Shown here: positions 40,008 through 49,872 of the stretch, one piece after another
Numbering within the stretch: position 1 is the first letter of the stretch
How the letters are laid out: each line of letters begins with the position of its first letter
NCBI GenBank assembly: GCA_947176375.1
Contig: CAMWQM010000003.1
Coordinates: 86,899-150,898, forward strand
DNA: 64,000 nt
From: an uncultured Helicobacteraceae bacterium
GTDB lineage: Bacteria > Campylobacterota > Campylobacteria > Campylobacterales > Helicobacteraceae
Direction of reading: 5' to 3'
The notes under the pieces: generated by a model
Seen by the model: only the letters and a program-made list of their open reading frames with translations
What the model was told of the DNA's origin: nothing
Database searches by the model: none
Program-made: the position numbers and the translations under genes

Positions 40008-42184
40008 TGGAATTATTTGTTTTTTCATCAAATAGGGCGCTAAATAATTTCTATCAAGAAAATAAAGAAAGACAAAATGTAATTGATAATAAAAATGAAA
40101 GTATTTTTTTGCCTACTGCAAAGAGTATTAAAGAGTTTTTTAGTGAAATAATTATAGTTGAAAATAAAACAAAGATTCCAAAAAACTTAAGAAATGTGCT
40201 TTTGTGGAATGTGATTGAGCATATTGAGATTGAAAATTTAGGCTTTGATAGGGCTTTTTTGCGATTTTTGGAAAATTCCTCTTTTTTGCTAAATTTCTTT
40301 GATGAACTAGATTCTTCTATGATAGATATTAAAAATATCGATATTGGCGACACTTATGGGGATTATGAAGACCATTTAAAAATTATTAATAAGATTTATA
40401 TTGCTTATCAAAACAAGTTAGGGAGCTTAAATTTATATGATAATTTGTTAGATTTTAAGTTAAATGAGGCTTATTTGAGATTCTACGCTAAAATTCATAT
40501 TTTTTTAGATGGAATTCTCTCTCCAAAGGATTTTTATATCCTCAAGCAATGCGCAGAATTTACAAATATCAATATCACTTTTACTTATACGAAATTTAAT
40601 GCTTTTATATTTGATAGAATTGCGCCAAAAGCTCTAAAATACGATACAAAATATATTTTTAGTGTAAATAAAAATGAGATTTTAGAGGAGATTTCATTAG
40701 ATTATTCTTTCGCTAAAATTAATCTTTATAGCTTTGAAATGCGTCTAAATCAAGCACTTTTAGTCATTGCCAAAGTGAATGAGTGGCTAAAAGAGGGGAT
40801 TAGCAATATCGCAGTGATTTTACCAGATGAAAGTTTTGCTAAATATCTATCTTTGTTTGATACAGGGCGGAATCTAAACTATGCAATGGGAATTAAAAAT
40901 ACAAATTTAATTAAAAATATTAAGAATATAAAAGAAACTCTAAAACAAGATTCCACTATTTCTAACATCAAAACTATTCTAAATGAGTTAAAAAAGCAGA
41001 ATATCACGCTTCCAAATGAGCTTGAGTTGGAGGCACTAGAGCAGCTTTTTAGCACTCTAGAAATTAGTGAGATAATAGATTTTATCCTAAATATTCTTCC
41101 AAATGATGATGATAATAATGGTGGAAAAGTGCGTGTGCTTGGGATTTTAGAGACTAGAGGAGTTAGCTTTGAGAGAGTAATTATTGTTGATTTTAATGAT
41201 GAATTTATCCCAAAGCTAAATGATAATGATATGTTTTTAAACACTTACATTAGAAAAAAGACAAATATGCCAACTTTGCTGGATAAGGAGAATTTGCAGA
41301 GGCATTATTATTACAACCTTTTTAATAATACCAAAATTGTAGAAATCTCATTTTGTAGGGATAAAATGCACTCGCATTTACTAAATGATTTTGACAAAGC
41401 ATTTGATATAAAAAATGTGATAGATGGAGAAAAATTATGGCGATTTTTCCCAAAAGAGATTGAAAAAAATTATTTTGAGGAAAGTTTTAAAGCTAAAAAC
41501 ACACTAGAAGTTTTTTCTGCTTCTGTTGTAAAAACTTTTTTAGATTGTAAATTAAAATTTTATTTCAAATATTTGTGCAAACTCGCTGCAAATGATGATG
41601 AAGAGGAGAATGAAGGTTCTTTTATCCATAGGGTCTTAAAATCACTAGGAGTCAATTTTGATCTATCAAAATTACCTGTTTTGCTAGAGGATTCGGATTT
41701 AAAGCCTATAAAAAAGCTAAATTTAGAAATTATTAAGAATAATTTAGAGCCATTTTTTAAAGAGCAAATAGAATCTCTAAAAAATGGAGTGAAGATTCTA
41801 GCTTTGGAATCTAATATAGAATTTAGCATAAAAAATACTAAATTTAAGTGCTATATTGATAGGATAGATGAGAGTGAGGGCAAAATAATTATAATTGATT
41901 ACAAACTAAAAAAGAATTTTGATATTAAAAAAGAGGGATTTTTACAGCTTTTAATCTATAAAAAAGCTCTACAAACTAAATATAATCAGCAAATTGAGTG
42001 CCTATACTATGACTTATACAATAATAAAAAATATTTTATGAGTGATGAGGAGAGCAAGGAGTGGGAGAGCAAACTAGAATCTGCGCTATTAGAATTAAGT
42101 GAGAGTGAAATTGAGTTTAGCAAATGTGAGGATAGAAGAATTTGCCTATATTGTGATTATAAATATCTCTGTAATAGGTATTAA
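40007..42184 (+). CDS. AddB-like PD-(D/E)XK nuclease with iron-sulfur motif
   Basis: The 725-residue protein resembles the AddB/RexB subunit of recombinational helicase-nucleases. The N-terminal part is helicase-like but lacks a recognisable Walker A motif, so it is probably not an ATPase. The C-terminal nuclease has YIDRIDESEGKIIIIDYKLKK, with Asp and Asp-x-Lys catalytic residues. An Fe-S cluster is implied by a Cys near residue 513 (FLDCKLKF) plus ICLYCDYKYLC at the end. No addA partner is in the window. In this group AddAB repairs double-strand breaks and may also act in uptake recombination. Confidence 0.75.
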   Translation: MELFVFSSNRALNNFYQENKERQNVIDNKNESIFLPTAKSIKEFFSEIIIVENKTKIPKNLRNVLLWNVIEHIEIENLGFDRAFLRFLENSSFLLNFFDELDSSMIDIKNIDIGDTYGDYEDHLKIINKIYIAYQNKLGSLNLYDNLLDFKLNEAYLRFYAKIHIFLDGILSPKDFYILKQCAEFTNINITFTYTKFNAFIFDRIAPKALKYDTKYIFSVNKNEILEEISLDYSFAKINLYSFEMRLNQALLVIAKVNEWLKEGISNIAVILPDESFAKYLSLFDTGRNLNYAMGIKNTNLIKNIKNIKETLKQDSTISNIKTILNELKKQNITLPNELELEALEQLFSTLEISEIIDFILNILPNDDDNNGGKVRVLGILETRGVSFERVIIVDFNDEFIPKLNDNDMFLNTYIRKKTNMPTLLDKENLQRHYYYNLFNNTKIVEISFCRDKMHSHLLNDFDKAFDIKNVIDGEKLWRFFPKEIEKNYFEESFKAKNTLEVFSASVVKTFLDCKLKFYFKYLCKLAANDDEEENEGSFIHRVLKSLGVNFDLSKLPVLLEDSDLKPIKKLNLEIIKNNLEPFFKEQIESLKNGVKILALESNIEFSIKNTKFKCYIDRIDESEGKIIIIDYKLKKNFDIKKEGFLQLLIYKKALQTKYNQQIECLYYDLYNNKKYFMSDEESKEWESKLESALLELSESEIEFSKCEDRRICLYCDYKYLCNRY

Positions 42185-42713
42185 GATTGTTGATTTATAA
42201 AATTAAAAATGTTTCTAGCAAAGGATTTGAAGATTTAGAATCTATTTAAGTTTTTATACAAATTAATTAAAAGTTTTTGCTTAATATTTCTATTTATTTG
42301 AAGTGGGGGGGGGATAAAAGAGATTTTAAAGATTGTCTTAGAAACTAATTTCTAACAAACTACATTTAAATTTATTGTAAAAATTTATAAAAACATTTCA
42401 AAAATATTTTAAAAAATTCCACTCCTAGCGGCATAAAATAAATTTTATTAAGTTTTAAGTAATTTTTTTATTGTTTGTGCAAGACTTAAAGTGAATAGTA
42501 ATTTTAATTTATCCCTATTTTGTTTTTTATATTTTTGGGAGAAAATTAAAAATCATTGCCTTTTGTTCCAGCATTTTTTTGATAAACATTAAGTTAGAAT
42601 ATTTTAATCTATGGCAATAAATTTAAAAAGTTATTTAAAATCATAGAGTTAGATTTTAAGGCAATACAAACTAAAATACCAAATCTAATTTTTGCAAAAA
42701 TCAAAGGAATACT
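42185..42713. other. Intergenic region upstream of guaA
   Basis: No gene found. It includes a G9 tract (42305-42313), about 400 bp upstream of guaA, and strongly AT-rich DNA that must carry the guaA promoter; I cannot mark boxes with confidence. Confidence 0.5.
42305..42313. repeat. G9 homopolymer tract
   Basis: Nine consecutive G in a non-coding, otherwise AT-rich context. It resembles phase-variable tracts of Helicobacter and Campylobacter, but no reading frame runs through it. Confidence 0.8.
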
Positions 42714-45700
42714 ATGAATAAAGTGCAAATCCTAGTCTTAGACTTTGGGAGTCAATACACACAGCTTATCGCAAGGCGTTTGCGTGAATATGGCGTTTAT
42801 ACCGAGATTGTCCCTTATTTTGAAAAGCTAGATTCTATCAAAGCTAAGAATCCTAAAGGTATTATCCTAAGCGGAGGACCTGCAAGCGTGTATGAAAAAG
42901 ATGCATATAAACCAGATTTTGGCTTATTTTCTCTTGGTGTGCCTGTGCTTGGAATCTGCTATGGTATGCAGCTTATTGCTCAACATTTTGGTGGGTGCGT
43001 GATGAGGGCAGAAGCACAAGAGTTTGGCAAGGCGGTGTTAGAGATAAAAGATAAAGCAAATAGGCTTTTTAAAGGAGTGAAGCAAGATTCTATCGTATGG
43101 ATGAGCCACGCAGATAAGGTGGAATCTATCCCGCAAGGCTTTGTAGAGCTTGCAAAATCGGGTAACACGCACTATTGTGCTATTGCGGATTACAAGTGCA
43201 AGATTTATGCCTTGCAGTTTCACCCCGAAGTCGTACATAGCGAGTGTGGGGGGCAGATGTTGCGTAATTTTGCAGTGGGGATTTGTGGTGCGGATACAAG
43301 TTGGAATATGCGAAACTTTGCACAAAATGAAATTGTAAAATTGCGCCAAATCGTGTATGGAAGTGGGGTTAGGCAATGTGTGAATCCTGCTTTTAAAACC
43401 ATAAAAGAAGCTTTTAAAGAAATAGGCAAAGCACAAGTGATAAAAAAGCTTCTTAAAATTTGGGAAGATTCTGTAAGAGCCACGCAAGAAGTGAGTGAGG
43501 AATTTATCACCCATAGACGTAAAGAGATAGAAAAAGATTATATTGCAAAGGCAGAGGAAATACTGATATGCACGACAACAGAGGAGTGGCTAGGCTTTAT
43601 TGCGGTGCAAAAAAATGAAATTACTTTGCTTTTTATCGTTCCGCAATATTTTGGCAAAGGGATTGGCAAAGCATTACTTAAAGAGACTTTGAATCGGCAT
43701 TTATACCCATTTGAAAAAATCAAACTTAATAGTCGTAAGCAAGCCATCTCTTATTATAGTAAACTAGGTTTTTACAAAGCAGGAGAACCCTTTTGCGTTG
43801 GAAATTATCGGGAGATTATGCTAACGCCTATGGAGGTAGCAAGGGAGGACTTAGAGTGTGCCTTGGAATCCCTAAGGGATTCTTTGCATTTTATCACCTT
43901 TGTAGAAGCCTTTAAGCACATTGGTAAAGCACAAGCCATAGAAAGGCTTGTTGAAATCTGGGAGCAGGGCGCAAGAGCCACCCATAAAGATTTAAGCGAA
44001 AAAGAAATTGCGGGTATGAGAGAGGAAATACGGGAGGCTATATTAAAATCTAAAAATTTACTTATAGCCCAAAAAAATGAAGAATGGCTAGGTTTTATTG
44101 AGATAGAAAAAAATGAAATCGCAATGCTTTTTGTTGCGCCGAGTGCCTTTAAAAGTGGGGTGGGTAAAGCTCTGCTGCAAGAAGCATTTACGCGATATTT
44201 AGGCAAATATAAAGTGATAAAGGTAGCAAGTTTAGAGTGGGCTTTGGGATTCTATCAAGCTTTAGGATTTGCAAAAACAGGAGAGAAACCTATCCCCGCA
44301 GGGAGTGCAGGTGCATTTTCACCCGAGCTTATCCCGCTAAATATTACGAGTGAGAGTTTGCAAAAGTCTTTAGGGCTTGAGGCGCAAGATTCAAATGAGG
44401 GTGTGCGTGAAAAGGTGCGTTGCCCTTGGGCGACCGATAAGGACGAGGCGGCGCGCAAACTCTATGAAAACTACCATGATTGTGAGTGGGGCGAACCACT
44501 CCACGAGGATAAGAAACTCTTTGAATTTTTGATTTTAGAGGGTTTTCAAGCGGGGCTTAGTTGGATTACAATCCTTAAAAAGCGTGAGGCTTTTAGGGCG
44601 GCATTTGATGACTTTGATTACCATAAAATCGCCGCTTATGATGAGGGTAAAATAGAATCTCTAATGCAGCACAAGGGGATTATTAGGAATCGTGCCAAAA
44701 TAGAAGCAGCGATTATCAATGCTAAGGCATTTATGGCGGTGCAAAGGGAGTTTAGAAGCTTTGATAGGTATATTTGGGGCTTTGTGGGAGGTAAGCCTAT
44801 CGTCAATACCTTTGAGAGTATCGCGGATTTACCCTCTTCCACGCCCCTTTCAGATACAATTGCTAAGGATTTGAAAAAGCGCGGATTTAAGTTTGTTGGT
44901 ACTACGATTGTCTATGCGTTTATGCAGGCGGTGGGAATGGTGAATGACCACCTTACCTCGTGCTTTAAGCGCAATTCGTCTTTGGGTATGCAATGCGATA
45001 AGGTTTTGGATTTTTCGCAAGGCATGGACACCAAGTCCGCTAACCTTACAAAAAATCCAAAAAACTTACACAGCCATACCGCAAATACTAGAATTGTGGA
45101 TTCTCAACATACAGAATCTAGCGACACTAAAGGGCAAAGTCATTTAGAATCTAGTGCAGATTCAGGTTCGGCAGTATCAAGAGATTATCAAGAACAAGAT
45201 AACATTGAGGCGGAAGCAGTTGAGATGAGAAAGGGTGGCTTTCAAGGCGGAGGCGAAGGGAGTTTATTAGACATAAATGACCAAGCCGACAACGCAGAAT
45301 CTGCTCTTTATCGCTCAAATGCAACGCTTTCTAAGGTTTTGTGTGCAGTGAGTGGGGGGGTAGATTCTAGCGTTGTCGCGACGTTGCTCCACCGCGCAAT
45401 AGGGGGTGACCTTATTCCGGTGTTTGTGGATACTGGGCTTTTGCGCAAAGGCGAGAGAGAGGCAGTAGAGAAAATGTTTAGAGAAAACCTCAAAGTGCCA
45501 CTAATCACTGCGGACGCTAGTGCGTTGTTTTTAAGCCGCCTTAAAGGTGTGATTGAGCCAGAGAAAAAGCGTAAAATCATCGGTGAGACCTTTATTGAAG
45601 TCTTTGAAAAAGAGGCAAAAAAGCACAATACCAAAGGCGAGATAAAATTCCTCGCACAAGGCACACTTTATCCTGATGTGATAGAATCTGTGAGCGTCAA

Positions 45701-46232
45701 AGGTCCATCTAAGACGATAAAAAGCCACCATAATGTCGGCGGACTGCCGGAGTGGATGAAGTTTGAGCTCATTGAGCCATTACGAGAGCTATTTAAGGAC
45801 GAGGTAAGGGCATTAGGGCGAGAGCTTGGAATGCCTGAATCTATGCTAATGCGCCACCCATTCCCGGGACCAGGACTAGCCATTCGCATTATGGGTGAGG
45901 TAAATAAGGCAGATTTGGATTTGCTGCGTGAGGCGGATTCTATCTTTATAGACGAGCTACATAAACAAGGCTATTATGATAAAGTATGGCAGGCGTTTTG
46001 TGTGCTGCTCAATGTGCGAAGCGTTGGCGTAATGGGCGATAATCGCACTTATGATAATACAATTTGTGTGCGTGCGGTGGAAGCGATTGATGGAATGACC
46101 GCAACTTTTGCGCATTTACCTCACGATTTTTTAGAGGGCGTAAGTAATAGAATCATCAACGAAGTAGAGGGCATTAACCGCGTGGTGTATGATATTACTA
46201 GCAAACCCCCAGGCACGATTGAGTGGGAGTGA
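42714..46232 (+). CDS. guaA: GMP synthase with inserted GNAT-GNAT-Tag multidomain block
   Basis: GuaA makes GMP from XMP using glutamine and ATP. Domains in order: glutaminase 1-213 (GICYGM Cys82, His170, Glu172); GNAT acetyltransferase 1 about 223-376 ([20 protein letters not shown]); GNAT 2 about 394-525 ([20 protein letters not shown]); DNA-3-methyladenine glycosylase I about 568-757, with zinc ligands Cys570, His588, His746, Cys750 and catalytic-type Glu609 ([10 protein letters not shown]); a Ser/Asp/Glu-rich linker about 758-870; then the ATP-pyrophosphatase (SGGVDSS 880-886) and the dimerisation domain ending [10 protein letters not shown] normal GuaA has about 510 residues; here RQIV and KVLCAVSGG, usually adjacent, are about 650 residues apart. 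All domain motifs look intact and the frame is open. Its 3' end is repeated downstream. Confidence 0.95.
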   Translation: MNKVQILVLDFGSQYTQLIARRLREYGVYTEIVPYFEKLDSIKAKNPKGIILSGGPASVYEKDAYKPDFGLFSLGVPVLGICYGMQLIAQHFGGCVMRAEAQEFGKAVLEIKDKANRLFKGVKQDSIVWMSHADKVESIPQGFVELAKSGNTHYCAIADYKCKIYALQFHPEVVHSECGGQMLRNFAVGICGADTSWNMRNFAQNEIVKLRQIVYGSGVRQCVNPAFKTIKEAFKEIGKAQVIKKLLKIWEDSVRATQEVSEEFITHRRKEIEKDYIAKAEEILICTTTEEWLGFIAVQKNEITLLFIVPQYFGKGIGKALLKETLNRHLYPFEKIKLNSRKQAISYYSKLGFYKAGEPFCVGNYREIMLTPMEVAREDLECALESLRDSLHFITFVEAFKHIGKAQAIERLVEIWEQGARATHKDLSEKEIAGMREEIREAILKSKNLLIAQKNEEWLGFIEIEKNEIAMLFVAPSAFKSGVGKALLQEAFTRYLGKYKVIKVASLEWALGFYQALGFAKTGEKPIPAGSAGAFSPELIPLNITSESLQKSLGLEAQDSNEGVREKVRCPWATDKDEAARKLYENYHDCEWGEPLHEDKKLFEFLILEGFQAGLSWITILKKREAFRAAFDDFDYHKIAAYDEGKIESLMQHKGIIRNRAKIEAAIINAKAFMAVQREFRSFDRYIWGFVGGKPIVNTFESIADLPSSTPLSDTIAKDLKKRGFKFVGTTIVYAFMQAVGMVNDHLTSCFKRNSSLGMQCDKVLDFSQGMDTKSANLTKNPKNLHSHTANTRIVDSQHTESSDTKGQSHLESSADSGSAVSRDYQEQDNIEAEAVEMRKGGFQGGGEGSLLDINDQADNAESALYRSNATLSKVLCAVSGGVDSSVVATLLHRAIGGDLIPVFVDTGLLRKGEREAVEKMFRENLKVPLITADASALFLSRLKGVIEPEKKRKIIGETFIEVFEKEAKKHNTKGEIKFLAQGTLYPDVIESVSVKGPSKTIKSHHNVGGLPEWMKFELIEPLRELFKDEVRALGRELGMPESMLMRHPFPGPGLAIRIMGEVNKADLDLLREADSIFIDELHKQGYYDKVWQAFCVLLNVRSVGVMGDNRTYDNTICVRAVEAIDGMTATFAHLPHDFLEGVSNRIINEVEGINRVVYDITSKPPGTIEWE
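46143..46232 (+). repeat. guaA 3'-end repeat, copy R1 (original)
   Basis: The last 90 bp of guaA, coding [15 protein letters not shown] then [14 protein letters not shown]. Partial copies end at 47982, 49870 and 54353. The terminal GAGTGGGAGTGA includes the guaA stop and a GGGAG that precedes the next gene's ATG (46238) by 8 nt. Confidence 0.95.
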
Positions 46233-46237
46233 GTGGA

Positions 46238-47068
46238 ATGATAAATACTTTACCCTTTGATAAATTTTTACAGACTCTTCAAACAAGCAATAGAACTTTG
46301 GATTTTTTTGTAGATTGGCAAAAATGTCTCAAAAATAAAAATGAGATAAGCATAGCTTTAAATCATTTGAATTTTTTACTTGGAAAAGATGCAGAAGATC
46401 TTAAAATTTGTATTAAAAGCCTTTTTGAAGAATATCCTAAAGCTTTTAATGTATTAAATCTTCTTATTGCCGTAAGGGACGGAAATGACTTAGTGCTTGA
46501 TGTTGATGGCAATTTTTACCCTTTACATTCTTATTTTAAGAATTATGAAAAAATTTATGAGTTTATTTGTCAAACAGGATTAGAACAAATTTTTTGCAAT
46601 AGAAATATTAAAGATTTAAATGACTTCGTTTTTGGTATAGAAGTTGGGCTTGATAGTAATGCGAGAAAAAATCGTAGTGGAAAGGCTATGGAAACTTATC
46701 TTAGCAGTCTTTTTGCCAATGCTCAATTAAATTTCAAAGAACAAGTTGATATTAGAAATTTTAAGGATTTACACCAAACTTTTGGAGATGATATTAAAAA
46801 ATTTGATTTTGTTATTTTTGGCAAAGATAAAATTTATTTTATAGAATCCAATTTTTATGCAGGTAGTGGAAGTAAGCTTAATGAAGTAGCGAGAGCCTAT
46901 CAAGACTTAGCTCCGAAATTTGAAAAATTTTTAAATTATGAATTTATTTGGATAACCGATGGCAAAGGTTGGTTGAGTGCCAAAAACAAACTTCAAGAAG
47001 CTTATAAATATGTAGAAATCTATAATTTAAGCAATATAGGTAATTTTATACAAAAGGTTAGAAAATGA
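46238..47068 (+). CDS. DpnII/MboI-family type II restriction endonuclease (GATC predicted)
   Basis: The 276-residue protein matches R.DpnII-type enzymes: NSNARKNRSGKAME in the middle (here LDSNARKNRSGKAME), FDFVIFGKDKIYFIESNFY with acidic catalytic residues near 190 and 203, and WITDGKGWLSAKNKL near the end. By family it should cut unmethylated GATC. The start is ATG 46238; an in-frame GTG at 46223 lies inside the guaA tail. GGGAG of the guaA end is 8 nt upstream. It overlaps its methyltransferase by 4 bp. Confidence 0.88.
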   Translation: MINTLPFDKFLQTLQTSNRTLDFFVDWQKCLKNKNEISIALNHLNFLLGKDAEDLKICIKSLFEEYPKAFNVLNLLIAVRDGNDLVLDVDGNFYPLHSYFKNYEKIYEFICQTGLEQIFCNRNIKDLNDFVFGIEVGLDSNARKNRSGKAMETYLSSLFANAQLNFKEQVDIRNFKDLHQTFGDDIKKFDFVIFGKDKIYFIESNFYAGSGSKLNEVARAYQDLAPKFEKFLNYEFIWITDGKGWLSAKNKLQEAYKYVEIYNLSNIGNFIQKVRK

Positions 47069-47982
47069 AAACACCATATTCTAGCAAAGTTTTTCACCCT
47101 ATTTTTATGAGTGAAGATAAACTTTTTAAGCTTTATCAAGGAGATTGTAATGAGATTTTGCCTCAATTTGAAAATAAATTTGATCTAATTTTTGCTGATC
47201 CTCCCTATTTTCTCTCCAATGATGGTTTAAGCATACAAAGTGGAAAAATTGTAAGTGTGAATAAGGGCGAATGGGATAAGGGAGAAAATATCAGTGATAT
47301 TGATGAATTTAATTTACAATGGATAAGCAATGCAAAAAAAGCTTTAAAAAATACGGGGAGTATTTTAATTAGCGGAACTTATCACAATATTTTTTCTTTA
47401 GGTGGCATCTTGCAAAAACTTGATTTTAAAATTTTAAATATCATCACTTGGCAAAAGACAAATCCTCCTCCAAATTTTAGTTGTCGTTATCTCACACATT
47501 CAACAGAACAAATCATTTGGGCAAGAAAAAGCCCTAAACATAAACATATTTTTAATTATGAAATTTTAAAAAAACTTAATGGAGACAAACAAATGCGTGA
47601 TGTGTGGAGTTTTCCAGCCATTGCACCTTGGGAGAAAAGCTTTGGCAAACATCCAACACAAAAGCCTCTAGCCCTTTTGGTACGATTGCTTTTAATGGCA
47701 AGCGACAGAGATTCTGTTGTTTGCGATCCTTTTAGTGGAAGCTCTACCACAGGAATAGCCGCTAATCTTTTAAATAGGAGATTTATTGGCATAGAAAAAG
47801 AAAATGAGTTTATAAAAATATCAATGAATAGAAAGATAGAGTTAGAAAAAAATATTGAGACAATAAAAAATAAAATTAATGACTTAAGGTTTTTAGAAAG
47901 TGTGGGCTTATTTGCAATAAATATTAACCGCGTAGTGCAGACAAACACAAGCAAACCCCCGGGCACGATTGAGTGGGAGTAG
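47065..47982 (+). CDS. Adenine DNA methyltransferase, DpnA/M.HpyAIII-like, with GuaA tail fused at the C-terminus
   Basis: A beta-class N6-adenine methyltransferase. The catalytic motif FADPPYFLSNDG is at residues 43-54 and the SAM motif DPFSGSSTTG near 221. The body closely resembles DpnA (second DpnII methylase), as in KIVSVNKGEWDKG and FSCRYLTHSTE, so GATC is the predicted target. The last 19 residues, [19 protein letters not shown], are not methyltransferase sequence but a variant GuaA C-terminus, joined in frame at 47923. The native stop was evidently lost. It starts 4 bp before the endonuclease ends. Confidence 0.9.
   Translation: MKTPYSSKVFHPIFMSEDKLFKLYQGDCNEILPQFENKFDLIFADPPYFLSNDGLSIQSGKIVSVNKGEWDKGENISDIDEFNLQWISNAKKALKNTGSILISGTYHNIFSLGGILQKLDFKILNIITWQKTNPPPNFSCRYLTHSTEQIIWARKSPKHKHIFNYEILKKLNGDKQMRDVWSFPAIAPWEKSFGKHPTQKPLALLVRLLLMASDRDSVVCDPFSGSSTTGIAANLLNRRFIGIEKENEFIKISMNRKIELEKNIETIKNKINDLRFLESVGLFAININRVVQTNTSKPPGTIEWE
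47923..47982 (+). repeat. guaA 3'-end repeat, copy R2 (short, variant block)
   Basis: ATTAACCGCGT then a block AGTGCAGACAAACACAAG replacing guaA's GGTGTATGATATTACTAG, then the common CAAACCCCCGGGCACGATTG end and GAGTGGGAGTAG. Only the final 60 bp are shared. GGGAG lies 6 nt before the next ATG (47986). Confidence 0.92.
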
Positions 47983-47985
47983 GAA

Positions 47986-48618
47986 ATGAGTGAAAATAAA
48001 ACTACATTGCCCAATCTATTAAATAAAATGGTAGATTTTTTGAGAAAACAGAACTTACAATTAAGTAGTCAAAGTCGCGATGGGCGGATAAATTCAGCTT
48101 TTAATGAAGATGAAATCTTTAGACTTTTAGAAGCAAATTTTACTATAAACCGCCCAAATATGCGTGATTTGATAGATTTTAGCTTTTATGAAAATGATGT
48201 GTTTTATCCTGTAAATATTAAAGTTAGCACAACAAAAACAACCGATAATCTCAACTGCAAACTTGGAATCTATTACGCTTTAACAGGCAAAATTCCACCT
48301 TTTAATAATGGCGTAAGCTGGGAAGTGTATTTTAAAACTTTGAGTGAGAACTTAGAATCAAATAGCAAAGATTATTATTTTTTAATAGTAAATAAAGATA
48401 CTCCTAGCGATGTATTTGCTACTTCGCTCAAAAGTTTAGAATCTATTTTGCCAAATGGTAATAATCTCCCCTTTCAAGCAAAATGGGACAATAATCGCAA
48501 ACTGATAAATAGAGATTTTGAAAGTGCAAAAACCTTTTTGCTTGGAACTTTTGAGGAATCTTTAAAGCTTCGGGCTGATGCTTATTTGCATTTTAGGACA
48601 TATTTTTATGAATCTTGA
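47986..48618 (+). CDS. Probable type II restriction endonuclease (family not identified)
   Basis: A 210-residue protein immediately after the R2 repeat, whose GGGAG serves as ribosome binding site. I do not recognise the specificity. A PD-(D/E)XK-like site is plausible: Asp61/Asp64 in RDLIDFSFY and Asn77-x-Lys79 in YPVNIKV, a spacing seen in EcoRV-like enzymes. It overlaps a gamma-class adenine methyltransferase by 11 bp, the usual arrangement of a restriction pair, and this context is the main evidence for the call. Confidence 0.65.
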   Translation: MSENKTTLPNLLNKMVDFLRKQNLQLSSQSRDGRINSAFNEDEIFRLLEANFTINRPNMRDLIDFSFYENDVFYPVNIKVSTTKTTDNLNCKLGIYYALTGKIPPFNNGVSWEVYFKTLSENLESNSKDYYFLIVNKDTPSDVFATSLKSLESILPNGNNLPFQAKWDNNRKLINRDFESAKTFLLGTFEESLKLRADAYLHFRTYFYES

Positions 48619-49870
48619 TGTAGTAAATTTGGGACAAGTTTTTACTCCACCGCATATTGTAAGTGATATGTTAGCCCTTATCCAAAGCACAAAGAGGCTT
48701 TCTAATCCTAGATTCTTAGAGCCAAGTTGTGGCAATGGGGTATTTTTCCAAAATCTACCTAAAAATAAAGTAGGTATTGAGCTAGATTCTAGTGTAATTT
48801 GTGATAAAGCAGTTTTGCGGGAAGATTTTTTTGCTTATCCTGTCAATGAAAAATTTGATTGCATTATTGGGAATCCACCCTATGTGCGTTACCAAGACAT
48901 TGCCACATCTACAAAAACGCTTCTTAAGCCTTATTCTAAACTTTTTGATTCTCGCTCAAATCTCTATCTTTTTTTCATCTATAAGTGTATTTTGCACTTG
49001 CAAGATGGAGGAGAGTTGATTTTTATTACACCACGAGACTTTTTAAAATCAACCTCAAGTGCGCGCTTAAATGAATTTTTGTTTCATCAAGGCAGTATCA
49101 CGCATTTTATTGATTTGGGCGATAAAAAAATTTTTGACAATGTCCAGCCAAATTGTGCGATTTGGCGCTTTGAAAAGGATAATTTTACCCGTGAGACGCA
49201 GTGCTTAAGAGAATTTTCTTGCATAAATGGACAGCTATTTTTTACCAAAAAAGCCTATACAATTCCTTTTAAAGGTTTGTTTTTTGTCAAGGTTGGAGCA
49301 GTGAGTGGAGCGGATTCTATCTTTGCGAATGAAAAATGGGGTAATATGGATTTTGTTTGCTCACAAAGTGCTAAAAGTGGCAAAACGAGAAAAATGATTT
49401 ATGGAATCTATGGTAAGGATTGTGCGTATTTGCAAGATTTTAAAGAACAACTTTTAAAGCGGAGGATTAAAAAATTTAATGAAAGCAATTGGTGGGAATG
49501 GGGCAGAGACTATTATAAAAGTGAGAATCCTAGAATCTATGTTAATACTAAAACGCGCAACAAGGAGCCTTTTTTCTTGCATTCATGTAATGTTTATGAT
49601 GGTTCTGTTTTAGCAGTTTTTCCAAAGTTTGAGGTAGATTCTATAATGTTGAAAATGTTATGCAAAAAGCTTAATAATGTGGATTGGGAGGAGCTTGGAT
49701 TTGTATGCGATGGGCGATTTTTGTTTTCACAACGAAGTCTAGAAAATGCAATGCTAGATTCTAACTTTTTAGAATTTACAAACAATAGAATCGTCAATGA
49801 AGTAGAGGGTGTTAACCGCGTGGTGTATGATATAACTTCTAAACCCCCGGGCACGATTGAATGGGAGTAA
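48608..49870 (+). CDS. Gamma-class N6-adenine DNA methyltransferase with GuaA tail fused at the C-terminus
   Basis: Motif [13 protein letters not shown] (about residue 36) and motif IV NPPYVRY (residue 89) are in the order typical of gamma-class m6A enzymes, followed by a target-recognition region. The N-terminal [11 protein letters not shown] is also typical. The start ATG 48608 overlaps the endonuclease gene by 11 bp. From about 49784 the sequence becomes the GuaA C-terminus: [14 protein letters not shown] then [14 protein letters not shown], 29 residues in frame. Recognition sequence unknown. Confidence 0.88.
   Translation: MNLDVVNLGQVFTPPHIVSDMLALIQSTKRLSNPRFLEPSCGNGVFFQNLPKNKVGIELDSSVICDKAVLREDFFAYPVNEKFDCIIGNPPYVRYQDIATSTKTLLKPYSKLFDSRSNLYLFFIYKCILHLQDGGELIFITPRDFLKSTSSARLNEFLFHQGSITHFIDLGDKKIFDNVQPNCAIWRFEKDNFTRETQCLREFSCINGQLFFTKKAYTIPFKGLFFVKVGAVSGADSIFANEKWGNMDFVCSQSAKSGKTRKMIYGIYGKDCAYLQDFKEQLLKRRIKKFNESNWWEWGRDYYKSENPRIYVNTKTRNKEPFFLHSCNVYDGSVLAVFPKFEVDSIMLKMLCKKLNNVDWEELGFVCDGRFLFSQRSLENAMLDSNFLEFTNNRIVNEVEGVNRVVYDITSKPPGTIEWE
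49784..49870 (+). repeat. guaA 3'-end repeat, copy R3
   Basis: 87 bp matching guaA's end with scattered differences (for example GTCAATGAAGTAGAGGGTGT for ATCAACGAAGTAGAGGGCAT). It keeps the guaA-type block coding [10 protein letters not shown]. Its final GGGAG is 5 nt before ATG 49873 of the next gene. Confidence 0.93.
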
Positions 49871-49872
49871 CA

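Noticed and set aside
43038..45889. Many long open frames on the minus strand and other frames across guaA.
   Set aside because: They are shadows of the GC-richer guaA reading frame; none has family motifs or a ribosome binding site.
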